A stretch of DNA of 64,000 nt from Odontocerum albicorne (lineage: Eukaryota; Arthropoda; Insecta; Trichoptera; Odontoceridae): assembly GCA_949825065.1 (NCBI GenBank), contig OX463849.1, positions 33,607,955 through 33,671,954 of the forward strand, read 5' to 3'. Each line of letters starts with the position of its first letter. Within the stretch, counting starts at the first letter, position 1. A program made the translations under genes and the position numbers. Under the pieces are notes generated by a model. It worked only from the letters and a program-made list of their open reading frames with translations. It searched no databases and had not been told where the DNA came from. Positions 54,730 to 64,000 of this stretch are shown in pieces.

Positions 54730-57032
54730 ACATGAAGTTTAGTTCCTACTAGCGATCCGATGCTAACACCACATCTCTTAAGAAATTGACTCTTCCATTG
54801 TTCTCGGGCAAACAGAATTAACCGCATTAAAGTAAATTCGCGCAAATAGAAGATTTGCTATTTTTCAGTTATTTTTCCTTGGTGGTATTTTTAACTTCAT
54901 TATTAATACCTAACCTTTAACGTGTCACTATTGGGATATCAACGTGTCACTGACTAGTGCGGAGTATGTTACTCAAGAATGTGGAGGCTGGAGTTGTTGG
55001 AGCTCTCGAGTTGGTGATGTTTCAACAGCTAACCGTGTGAGAAACAGTCACCGTGCTGCGAACATGCGTGATCATTACCATGTGACTCAGCAGGGCCCAC
55101 AGGTCTGTGACATCTGCGGAGGGAGTTCGCATCCAGGATCGGGCTGTTTTCTCACAGAAGATCACATAATCGACGTGGAAGAGCAGTTCAAGATTGACGT
55201 TGTAGTAGCGAGGCTTCAAGACCCAACAACGACGACGGCTGTTGTAATATGTATGATATGAAAGATGTGTATTATTATATTTTGTTATTAATTTCGTCCA
55301 AGTACAATTAGGCATATGGTTTTCCTACAAATATCAGATTCATTTGTATATGCAAAATATATTACTTCATTTTTTAATTTGCCTAAAAATAAATACAGCT
55401 GGTCGGTAACATGTCATGGAACAATGAGCGTGTGGTGAGGAGTTGTTCGACATGATTTTGATGTAGTTGTTGAGATTATAACGCGGTTTGGAATTACATA
55501 TGTGATAGCTTGGAATTGGATATGTGAATTTTTCAGTTGAGTGTTTTCCGTGTCCGATTCTGAATATGAAATTTCAAGGTTAAAAATAAGTATTTATTAG
55601 GTAGGCTGGACTGTGAATTTTAATAAAAGTGTTGATTTTGTGTGCAAATATTTCAAGGTTCCTTACCCCACACCTATTCGAGTGATGCGAGTGTTTTCTT
55701 CGCAATAAACTGATCGTTCCGGACCAATAGTACCGTGGCGAAAATCACGCTTTTTTCAGAAACTGGAAAAATCCGGTCGAGTGCTAAATCGACCACAGCT
55801 GTCATTATCTAGTTCCAGGCAATAATACGAGTAATGATGGTTACACGTTTTTTTTAAATCCATTAACAACAAATTTATCACTTTTTTTCTTTATTTGTGT
55901 CATTCTAGAATTAGTAATAAACGTCTTTTTTTTATTGTATTTTATTATAATTTAATTGTATAGAGTACAACCTATCGCGTTTATTGTCATGTGGAAATAT
56001 CTTATAACCAACCAGGAAGACGATAAAGAGATCTGAAATGGATAACCAAATACTCGTAGATAGTCTATTTAAAAAAATGATACCCAATTATATACAGATA
56101 TAATCTATCATAATGCTGTTTAAACAAACCTACTCTAAAAATTTCTTCAAGTATATTTTTTAATACAGTAAATTCCGATTAATCGTTACAAATTCCGGTT
56201 AGTTCGTTGGTGGGATGAATGGTTAATCCAATAGCTTAAAATTATATTGAAATCCATAAATACAATACATCGAATAAATCTTCTCGTCTGATAACCCTCT
56301 GGAGTGTTGAATAATCCAAACTGTTCTCGGTATCTCCATGAAAAAATCAATTTTCCTTTCTGAGCATGAACTGTCTCTCTGAATAATTTGCATACCAACG
56401 CATCATACATCGTTCTACACACCATCTATTGCAGTTCACTCTTCTCGACTTGGGAACGATCTTCTTGATTCAATCAAATGTGCTACATCCTTATCAATAT
56501 TTAAGAATAAACCTTATCATAGTTTCTCTCAAATTATTCATCTTCATTAACTCCTGTATAATTCTTATCTTAATCACTGTTTTTTTTTATATATTTGTTT
56601 TGTTTTTTTTTTCAAATATTGTTTTTATATGTAATATTTAAAAAAGAAACGGTCATGGATACCAATAATAATCAAACAAAAGCTGGTTAATTTAGAAAGA
56701 ATTACTTTAAAGTAATAAATCCGCCAGAGTCTTTGCATGAGTGTTTAATAATAATAATAATGGACTGAAGAACAGAAATAAATCGAGAGTATAAACTGAA
56801 TTCCTTAAACTTATTCGCAACATACCGCCATTTATCGAGACACCGGTTGTAGATTTCGGTTCACTACGATACTTGATACAAGATGGCAATGAAGGCTTTA
56901 TTAGATATCTGAACGAATTGCGCCCACTTACACAGCAGTTGGCTTCAGAGTACACTCGATACATTTTTTCAAGATAATGCATGCTTGTTTGATTTGTAAA
57001 CACCTATGTACGTAGTATACGCAAGCAATTGA
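54730..57032. other. 2.3 kb with no feature recognised
   Basis: A relatively G+C-rich, open plus stretch at 54944-55261 (CDICGGSSHPGSGCF inside) has no family match and no splice context. Elsewhere AT-rich. The minus frame at 56707-57003 is also unassigned. Confidence 0.4.
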
Positions 57033-57460
57033 GGTTCATTGCCGCGCGGTAACGCATTGGACTTCCGTGCGAAAGGTCGCTGGTTTGAACCTCGCGCTTT
57101 CCTTCTCCCCTCAAATGACACATGCATTTTATTCGCCTAGTATTCAGAGATATCCCTTCAAATGACACATGAATTTTGTTCGCCTAGTAAGAATACCTGT
57201 AACTTTGGTCATATCAAGGTCAATCGGTGTTTAAAAAAAGGAAAAACTTGCCATTGTGTTCTGATCCATCGGTGTGCCATCGGATCTGGTAAAGCGATGT
57301 GGCCGGTGAGTTTACCAGTGTGCAACGATTCACTCACTTAAAGAAAAGAAAAAGAAGAAAGAAACTAAATTCTACGGTATTGCTTCGCTGTCCAACTGAA
57401 TTAAAACATTGACGTGGCGAAGGGATCCTCGTCTATGAGGCCCAGCAACGAAGATGACAC
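57033..57460 (+). mobile_element. SINE-B, full-length copy with small internal duplication
   Basis: Head GCGCGGTAACGCATTGGACT, B-box-like GGTTTGAACCTCGC, two partial copies of TCAAATGACACATG(C/A)ATTTT, then GTGTTCTGATCCATCGG, GTTTACCAGTGTGCAACG and a GGGATCCTCGTCTATGAGGC end. Confidence 0.85.
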
Positions 57461-58070
57461 GAGCATGTAATTAAATTATGTATATTTATTTTGTTTTTTA
57501 TGTATTTTTTTCAGTAAATTGTAGTTTGTCTCTTTTATCCTTTGTTGCATACAATTTCTAATTATGGGATTAAAATGATCTGGTCCCGACAAAACAGACT
57601 CTACTGTATATAAACAGCACAATTTTGTTTAAATTTACCAACAGTCACTCTTACTTTTAATGTCCTCGGATGCTGTACCATGTATTTTAATGCTTTGTTC
57701 ATTTATCTATTATATTTTTAGTGGCCGATTTCTTTTTCTTCTCTTGTCTGATTTCGTTTCCTGCTCTAAAGGAAGGAAGACTTTTTACTTTGTTTGATTT
57801 TTTTGCGAGTATTATTCTTTATGCATATTCATGAATACTATGATTATTATAATATTGTATATTACATCATTGCAAATATTTTATTATACTCGTAAGTGCA
57901 TGAGTTTTGCGGCATTGGTTCCTGCGATGGTGAGATAATGCGCTGAATCCAGATTATGTATAATCTTTATATTGTGCGTTTATGGACTTGAAAAAAACAT
58001 ACAACCGCGTGATAAGCGACAAGACATAGAAATATTTAATGAACATGAGAGATCTGAGAATGAATGATGC
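57461..58070. other. No feature recognised
   Basis: T-rich, no repeat or coding match. Confidence 0.45.
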
Positions 58071-58149
58071 AAAATCCAAAGCAATGGTGATAGGAAAGTG
58101 TGAAAGGAAAAGTAAATTTTTGTGCCTGAAAACTACGATTTGCGGACAG

Positions 58150-58240
58150 CATTGATTTTCTGCCACCATTTGAAGAAAACTGCTGCAGAATCGCATCGAA
58201 TTCTTGTCGAAGCTTACAGTGAGCATGCTCTTGATAAGGG
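58150..58240 (+). pseudogene. Mariner N-terminal scrap inside the LINE
   Basis: Encodes HLKKTAAESHRILVEAYSEH + ALDKG, the first helix-turn-helix of a mariner transposase of the type relic at 40081. Only about 90 bp remain, with no terminal repeat visible. Confidence 0.7.
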
Positions 58241-59203
58241 ATATACAATATAATATAGGTGAATAATGAAAGATTGAAGAAATTCTGCGATTTAGGTAGT
58301 ATTTTCTCCGACGATGAAATAGTTAAGAGGGATATTATATAGTGTGTAGCGTTAGAAAACAAAGTAAATGATGCACTTAAACATACATACTCAAACTGGA
58401 CAGTATCAAAATCTGCTAAGATGATAGACCACAATAGTATTTTGGTGCCAACTTTGATGTATGGGAATAAAACGTGAACGTGGAAACACACATATAGGAG
58501 CCGAATAAATGCTGTAGAAACGCGTTCATTGAGAAGAATAAATGGAGCGACAATATATGACAGCATACGGATTGAATTGATAAGGGATGAATGAGAACTT
58601 AAGGCTGATGTGCTAAGTAAGATGAAGAAGAGCACTCTGAGACGGTTTGGGCATGTGGAACTAATTTTACCATATGGAACGAACGAACGAAAACAGATAT
58701 ATATAATGCAAATTTAAGTGCAAGGCGTGTGAGAGGAAGATCAAGAAAAGTATGATTGGATCATGTGAACGATGTTCTGAAAAAAGAAAACGTAGAGTCA
58801 GAGAAATCGTAGAAATTGTATGGATATAAATGAGGCTAAGGTGTGCCGAGACAGAAAAGTATGGCGCTCTGTCCTCTCTACCTACCCCGACAGGGAAATG
58901 GCGTGATGGTATGTATGTTTTCAGTAATTGGTTACATAGTTGTGAACTATTAATTGTTTTCCATAATTTAATTTTAATTTCCACAGTATAACTTTTAACA
59001 TTGAAAAGAACTGCTGAAACGACGAGTATAATAGTATGATGACGATGTCGTCAAGAACCTAACGAATCCATTTTTTTCTTGAATATTCCCACAGAATTAT
59101 AAAAATCACCATTTTCCCTTCTCTCTTATTGTTTTCTTATATTTTAGTATTTTAATTGATTTTTTTTTAATTAACTGAACTCACATTCCTTGGAATACTG
59201 TGC

Positions 59204-59448
59204 ACAGTACCCGGCGGTAAGTAATACACATCGGGTTTAAGAAAGAGACTATCGGCTAACTTCGGCTTTGTAGAGCGTCATCTCTGTCATTTATACACGT
59301 GTTCCGTCGCGATTTGTCAGTTGTTACCGGACCGAACTATTAGCGCATCGTGCGACAGAGACGACGCTCTACAATGCCGAAGTTAGCCGATTATGGCCGA
59401 CAGTCTCTTGCTTAAGCCCGATGTGTATTACTTACCGCCGGGTACTGT
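59204..59448. mobile_element. MITE M1, complete copy
   Basis: Terminal inverted repeats ACAGTACCCGGCGGTAAGTA (+ATACACATCGGG) and the perfect inverse. A second internal pair (GTAGAGCGTC..CTCTGTC / GACAGAGACGACGCTCTAC) encloses a loop of about 65 bp. Inserted in the LINE 3' flank; the empty site is visible at 9351-9361. Confidence 0.93.
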
Positions 59449-59839
59449 ACTCATTATTTCTGTGATAATATTTTTCATAGTAATAAATGATTAAATTAAT
59501 AATTTATCTTTATTCTACAGAATTTAATAAATTTAGCAATTCCTGGAACATATATAATCAATATATCAAAATTATCTGTTAAAAATCTTCGAAAATGACA
59601 TTTGTCAAAAAGTTTGAGAATCGCTGTTTTATCTGTGCTTTCTTATTATTAGCTTTATCTCGGCGAAAATTTTCTAAGAAAAAATCGGACGTAAATATTA
59701 TTTTTGTCTGTGTAAATTCCACATTTTCAAGTATTCCACAGTTTCAAGTGTTTATTTTAAAGTTCAGATGTCTCGTGCCGTAGATTTATCTCAATAGTGT
59801 ATGGTCTGGTGACGACAACCGGCAACACATTCCCACGTG

Positions 59840-60046
59840 ATACTATTATTATTTTCTTTAAAGACGGAAACCGATAACTATTATTATTTTCTTTAGAGAC
59901 AGAAACCTATTATTATTTTCTTTAGAGACAGAAACCGATAACTATTATTATTTTCTTTAGAGACAGAAACCTATTATTATTTTCTTTAGAGACAGAAACC
60001 GATAACTATTATTATTTTCTTTAAAGACAGAAACCGATAACGCTAA
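59840..60046. repeat. Compound minisatellite, 62-63 bp dimer
   Basis: TATTATTATTTTCTTTA(A/G)AGACAGAAACC repeats, alternately followed by GATAAC and directly by the next unit. About six monomers in three dimers. Confidence 0.9.
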
Positions 60047-60266
60047 TACATAAGACGTGGAAATTATACAGTATGTACGCGATTTCGCAACTTTTAATTG
60101 CTTTATTACTTGCCTGTTGGAAGGGGCTTAACTCTTTTCAACGGGACTGCTTCGGATATTGAAATATTTCAAATCACATTACCAAAAGCGGCGAACATTC
60201 ATGTGTCGCCACCTGTCTTTTTAGCTCGTTACTTCTCTTTAGAAGTTCATTAATTTGGTTCAACCA

Positions 60267-60482
60267 TACAGACGACCTCCGTGGCCTAGTTGGTAAAACG
60301 CCCTTCTGCCAACCTGGAAGTTGCGAGTTTACATCCCGTTGGAAACCGGATTGAAAAAAAAAGGATTTCAGGTTTTCACTACAGGTTTCTTTAATATCTT
60401 TCAGTTTGGTCGGAAGAGATTTCTACATGGCAATAAACCCGCCAGATTGTACTGTATATGACGAAAGTGTAATACAATACAA
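60267..60482 (+). mobile_element. SINE-A, full-length copy
   Basis: Head AGACGACCTCCGTGGCCTAG + TTGGTAAAACGCC, B-box-like GAGTTTACATCCC, body GATTTCAGGTTTTCACTACAG, tail GGCAATAAACCCGCCAGATT + GTACTGTATATGACGAAAG, and a terminal TAATACAATACAATAC. Confidence 0.88.
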
Positions 60483-60645
60483 TACTTTTCTCGGTCGTCC
60501 TCTACTACGACTCCCACTAATGCTTGCATTACACATTAGTTTAGTCAGTCTTTCTTTACACATCCATTAAACATGTCCAAACCACATAAACTTGATCACT
60601 TTACTTAATAAATCCATTGTTAGCTCATATTCATCCTTGTATATC
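60483..60645 (-). pseudogene. LINE L2 tail, minus strand
   Basis: Reverse complement gives DE.ELTMDLLSKVIKFMWFGH, V.RKTD.TNV.CKH.WES..RTT-type sequence of the L2 tail. Abuts the SINE-A tail. Confidence 0.6.
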
Positions 60646-60689
60646 AAATTTATACTCGTAATACCTCGTTTAACGATAGGTAAACGTTC

Positions 60690-61010
60690 TCCAAAATTGC
60701 TATGCTAACAAAATTATCGTCGACATCGATATCAGAAATAGAGAGTCACCAACATAGTCGTAATGGGCGGCTCTGTATTTCAACTTGAAAAAGCTCGGCC
60801 ATTTCATCTTCATTATTGGCTATAAACGTTGTATCGTCTTCGAATCATATATTAGAGATTTTAGGACCTCCCATGACTGAACCACCTTCCCATCCGTCTA
60901 GTATTTTTCTCATGGTATACTCTCCATATATGTTAAATCGATCAGTTAACAGTATGCAGCCTTGACGTACTTCTTTCTGCACCTGGAATGGTTCTGAGAG
61001 GAACTCATCT
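60690..61010 (-). pseudogene. LINE reverse-transcriptase core fragment
   Basis: Minus-strand reading: VDEFLSEPFQVQKEVRQGCI, LLTDRFNIYGEYTMRKILDG, WEGGSVMGGPKISN, then FEDDTTFIANNEDEMAELFQ. VRQGC and the FxDD box are polymerase motifs of non-LTR reverse transcriptases (usually YADD). Indels break the frame. It is the only piece of a catalytic reverse-transcriptase core I see in the window. Confidence 0.8.
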
Positions 61011-61639
61011 ACTCACAGATGCCGTATAAAAAAATATAGGGCTTAAAAATAAAACCTTTCGCGGCATACATGAAAAACTAGTAACGCCACTGAATTAAGC
61101 TTAGCTCCGTGAATTATTTCATCGTTTCAATGATATTGTGACCTTGCAGAGTCGATCCGAGCATACAAATCAAAATTTCAGAAGTCAAAAGGCCGCGACA
61201 CGATCAATAGAGTCGAGAGGAATCATTAAATTCAGCAGAGTTTATACACCCTTTGACCCAAGATATCTGATGACCTGATGCACTCGTGTAGTTGAATTAT
61301 TTATCTCTCCGTTCAATAAACGTCTTGTATTGTGTTAGGTGTCAAGGTCAACTGAACACTGAACCCGAGCATCTTACTTCCTCCTAAACGTAATAGATTC
61401 AAATGATCTATGTTAATAGGAATTCTAGTTATAAGCATTCAAAATGCAATTTACCTATATTTCAATGAATTCAGAGAAATTATCTTTACAGAGCCGAAAG
61501 TACTTCCTGTTTCGTTCATTGACATTTTAAATAGCATTATTTGGTACGCATTTACTCGACTCCTATAATTAATATTCTACATTCACGTCTTAATTATTCT
61601 TTATGTGCCGTGTCCCCCCCTCCCTCCTTACGTTGACAA

Positions 61640-62040
61640 TCTCTCTTGAGATCTGCCTTCTGGCAGCACGGAACAGTTCCTCAACTGTCTGGATTCCTGT
61701 CTAATCGCGAATGTTGGATAACCAAGACAGGCACGTTCTACCGATTCGGCGTCGACCCTCAATTTTGCTGTTCGATATTAATTTTGGGAAGTGGTATTTC
61801 TCTCCTTTCAATATACGACCCAGATAGGCAATCTTTCAGCATTTTATAGTATGTTAGAGCTTTCATTCTTTACCTGCTCGACGCAGCATCTCAGTGTTTT
61901 AGATACGATGAAAGCAAGAAATTCTGAGCATTTTCCGATGAACTAACATGCTTCCTTTAGCATTCTGATCTTCACTGTCCATCTTTCAACACCATTAAGT
62001 AAAATAGACCACACATAATACTTAAGCATGCGTTGAAGAA
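61640..62040 (-). pseudogene. LINE reverse-transcriptase tail, minus strand
   Basis: Minus-strand traces: LLNGVERWTVKIRMLKEACW, then SKTLRCCVEQVKNE, LPIWVVY, LRVDAESVERACLGYPTFAI, RQESRQLRNCSVLPE, matching the L3-type tail end to end with frameshifts. Probably part of the same relic as 60690-61010. Confidence 0.65.
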
Positions 62041-62102
62041 TAATAGCATGCATATGTTGCCTTCTACTGGACAGTAGAAGGCAACATATGCATGCTATTA
62101 TT
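62039..62102. repeat. Perfect 31-bp-arm palindrome with 2-nt spacer
   Basis: Left arm AATAATAGCATGCATATGTT + GCCTTCTACTG (62039-62069) and its exact complement at 62072-62102. Not part of any element recognised nearby. Confidence 0.95.
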
Positions 62103-62204
62103 GCGTTGCATAATTAACAGTTAATGTAGACGAAAATGAAATGAAAGATTAAATAATTTAATCGAACGGTGTAAAATTTAGACAATAAAGATTTTTTTCT
62201 AAAT

Positions 62205-62500
62205 AGTGCTACACATAACTGATTTCAGATCGAACATACATTTTTGTTCAAGATAATAATGAAATGAAGGATTTAATGATCCAACAGTATTTAAAACTTG
62301 GACAAATTCGATATTTTCTAATTAATGTTACACAGAACTGAGTTCAGGGTCAACATACATTTGTGTTCAAGATCATAATGAAATGAAGGATTGAAGGATC
62401 CAACAGTATGTAAACGATATTTTCTTAATAGTGCTGCTACACAGAACTGATTTCAGGGTGAACATACATTAATGTTCAAGATCATACGGTGTCTAAATTC
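62205..62500. repeat. Diverged tandem repeat of about 125 bp, 2.5 copies
   Basis: ACACA(G/T)AACTGA(T/G)TTCAG, GAACATACATTTTTGTTCAA, GAAATGAAGGATTTAATGAT, CCAACAGTAT recur near 62210, 62332 and 62450. Confidence 0.8.
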
Positions 62501-63055
62501 GGAGAATTTCTTTATGCTATAATTATTGTATTACGGAGTAATTAACTCTAAAAACTGATGTCATGTGACGAAAAATGTATTTCGTTGTATCCACATGTAG
62601 CGAGAAAAAGTGTGACCTTAATTTCATGGAAAACTTAAATGTCGTTGTAACGATTTCATGATGCAAATTTACCTAGAGATTGTAAACAGTACAACCTGGA
62701 GGGTATACTACCATGTAACAATTTCTTACAACCAAAAATATGTAATTTCGTATGGTACCATTCAATATATGTATATCCGCATTGGTGATTCGGATATATT
62801 AAAGAGCGTGACTTCGAGACAATATTTTCTTCAGCCCCGGTAATCGAGCCTTAGTGTTTTTAACTATTGTAGTAGGCACGTAACTCGCGATTTGTCGTTA
62901 CACGTATTCGCATACGTACTAGGCGCTTGCGAGTATTTTTATCAGATCAACTCTTTTACTAGACTGGAGTCATTTTATAATTTTTTTCTGGATTCCATCG
63001 GGAAACCCCCGGCTGGAAGACAATCGTCTCGCCAGCTAGACCTGGAATGTCGTCA
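62501..63055. other. No feature recognised
   Basis: No repeat or coding match. The phase-open frame at 62892-63134 is chance sequence running into the next LINE tail. Confidence 0.4.
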
Positions 63056-63200
63056 ATGTGAGGTAAAGGCTGATGTATTCATAAAGATGAAGGAGAGTAG
63101 TCGAATTGGATTTGTATATCTAACGAATGAGTGACGGAAGGCTGACAAAACAAATCTACAGTGAAAAAATAAGTGGCAGGCGTGGTAGAGAAACTGTATG
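63056..63200 (+). pseudogene. LINE L2 tail running into an array
   Basis: C(E)VKADVFIKMKESSRIGF, then NE.VTEG.QNKSTV-type and, in frame, GRLTKQIYSEKISGRRGRET (63130-63195). The GRRGR segment is the start of the 51-bp repeat unit. Confidence 0.75.
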
Positions 63201-63783
63201 ACAGGAGATACTGAATTAAATAAGTGGCAGGCGTGGTAGAGAAACTGTATGACAGGAGATACTGAATTAAATAAGTGGCAGGCGTGGTAGAGAAACTGTA
63301 TGACAGGAGATACTGAATTAAATAAGTGGCAGGCGTGGTAGAGAAACTGTATGACAGGAGATACTGAATTAAATAAGTGGCAGGCGTGGTAGAGAAACTG
63401 TATGACAGGAGATACTGAATTAAATAAGTGGCAGGCGTGGTAGAGAAACTGTATGACAGGAGATACTGAATTAAATAAGTGGCAGGCGTGGTAGAGAAAC
63501 TGTATGACAGGAGATACTGAATTAAATAAGTGGCAGGCGTGGTAGAGAAACTGTATGACAGGAGATACTGAATTAAATAAGTGGCAGGCGTGGTAGAGAA
63601 ACTGTATGACAGGAGATACTGAATTAAATAAGTGGCAGGCGTGGTAGAGAAACTGTATGACAGGAGATACTGAATTAAATAAGTGGCAGGCGTGGTAGAG
63701 AAACTGTATGACAGGAGATACTGAATTAAATAAGTGGCAGGCGTGGTAGAGAAACTGTATGACAGGAGATACTGAATTAAATT
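63168..63783 (-). repeat. 51-bp tandem array, 12 copies, essentially identical
   Basis: Unit AAATAAGTGGCAGGCGTGGT + AGAGAAACTGTATGACAGGA + GATACTGAATT. 51 bp is 17 codons, so the minus strand has a 259-residue frame (63858-63079) reading LIQYLLSYSFSTTPATY twelve times. This is a repeat artefact with no start context or family. Near-perfect identity suggests recent amplification. Confidence 0.97.
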
Positions 63784-64000
63784 TCGAAATATGAAAAAGT
63801 ATGCGTTATAATATATAATATATATATTAGGCGTTTGCCTGTATCTTACTAAGGTCACGTGAACATGAAAACATAGGTTGATGCTTTTTACTAGATGATT
63901 GTTGACAATTATTTAATTCCTGTGCCAAAAATTCTTGTTAGCTTGATAAACTGTGAACTAATTACGAGTATGTACCACGTGAGTTAATCCTTAACGTACT
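63784..64000. other. Window end, nothing recognised
   Basis: AT-rich. One TACGAGTA octamer at 63963. Confidence 0.5.

Larger units (their letters stand above)
58071..59585 (+). pseudogene. LINE L2, longest copy, interrupted by mariner and MITE pieces
   Basis: From 58071: NDAKSKAMVIGKCERKSKFL (the region before the L2 tail). After a mariner scrap come SDDEIVKRDII, NKVNDALKHTYSNWTV, ILVPTLMYGNKT, INAVETRSLRRINGATIYDS, RDE.ELKADVLSKMKKSTLR, RFGHVE, NEAKVCRDRKVWRSVLSTYP. The 3' flank 58920-59585 matches 9070-9600, interrupted by MITE M1. Many frameshifts. The 199-residue minus frame (58036-58635) is a shadow. Confidence 0.8.

Noticed and set aside
54378..54845. 155-residue minus frame as a repeat protein
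   Set aside because: It joins the 31-bp array to a truncated LINE tail; periodic frames are kept open by three-unit phasing.
54944..55261. Host exon with a CDICGGSSHPGSGC motif
   Set aside because: No splice sites in a consistent phase, no family recognised, and the pattern is too short for a zinc finger. Left as unassigned.
58036..58635. 199-residue minus frame
   Set aside because: Antisense shadow of the plus-strand LINE L2 tail, whose translation matches the family.
63079..63858. Longest minus-strand open frame in the right part of the window as a gene
   Set aside because: It is twelve copies of one 17-codon unit from a 51-bp tandem repeat, with no start context, family match or splice signals.
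39869..64000. Third ChaC exon
   Set aside because: I looked for the expected continuation (a VWG.AY-like strand and the catalytic Glu region) next to splice sites and did not find it; a profile search could still reveal a short exon I missed.

Overview
This window is eukaryotic, AT-rich and almost entirely repeat DNA. The mixture of mariner, RTE/CR1/Jockey-type LINE relics, tRNA-derived SINEs, TTAA-flanked MITEs and hAT remnants points to an insect. The style of the LINE reverse-transcriptase tails suggests a lepidopteran; that placement is inference, not proof. All calls come from reading and translating the sequence by eye, with no database search, so element boundaries are approximate unless terminal repeats are stated.

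Only one host gene is supported: a ChaC-type, glutathione-specific gamma-glutamylcyclotransferase on the plus strand. A promoter/5'UTR (about 5275-5875) leads into coding exon 1 (5876-6097, with the VFGYGSL signature). After an intron of about 33.7 kb comes a 36-nt exon 2 (39833-39868, PGRVATLIDDNN). I found no later exon, so the gene appears to continue beyond the window through a second intron of at least 24 kb. Most of the window is therefore intronic.

Region by region. 1-4.4 kb: a mariner end, hAT-like elements, two RTE-type LINE tails and a SINE. 5.3-6.1 kb: ChaC promoter and exon 1. 6.3-13.5 kb: LINE tails, a 135-bp tandem array built from a LINE fragment, and a MITE. 14.3-15.5 kb: a broken but nearly full-length mariner. 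16-22 kb: a piggyBac-like MITE, a 60-bp array and several foldback elements. 22.5-31 kb: SINEs, arrays with periods of about 134 and exactly 100 bp, a second foldback copy and a hAT-like element. 31.7-37.3 kb: SINEs, the second piggyBac-like MITE in inverted orientation, an internally deleted mariner with both terminal repeats, and LINE tails. 39-40.5 kb: a LINE end, ChaC exon 2 and a mariner relic. 41.5-47 kb: minisatellites, a head-to-head mariner palindrome, its MITE derivative, and a LINE with target-site duplication. 47.6-50.8 kb: arrays of 152, 34 and 50 bp. 51.7-59.6 kb: LINE tails, a TTAA MITE, a second SINE family, a 31-bp array and a long LINE tail holding a MITE. 59.8-64 kb: a SINE, LINE reverse-transcriptase relics, a perfect 31-bp-arm hairpin and a 51-bp array.

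Nearly all long open frames here are repeat artefacts or transposon relics. The most interesting signals are structural. Three tandem arrays grow out of LINE 3' ends. A MITE has its central loop flipped between inverted repeats. Foldback elements share a module resembling a hammerhead-ribozyme core. A SINE family shares its 3' tail with a LINE. The CpG-containing octamer TACGAGTA is strongly over-represented.
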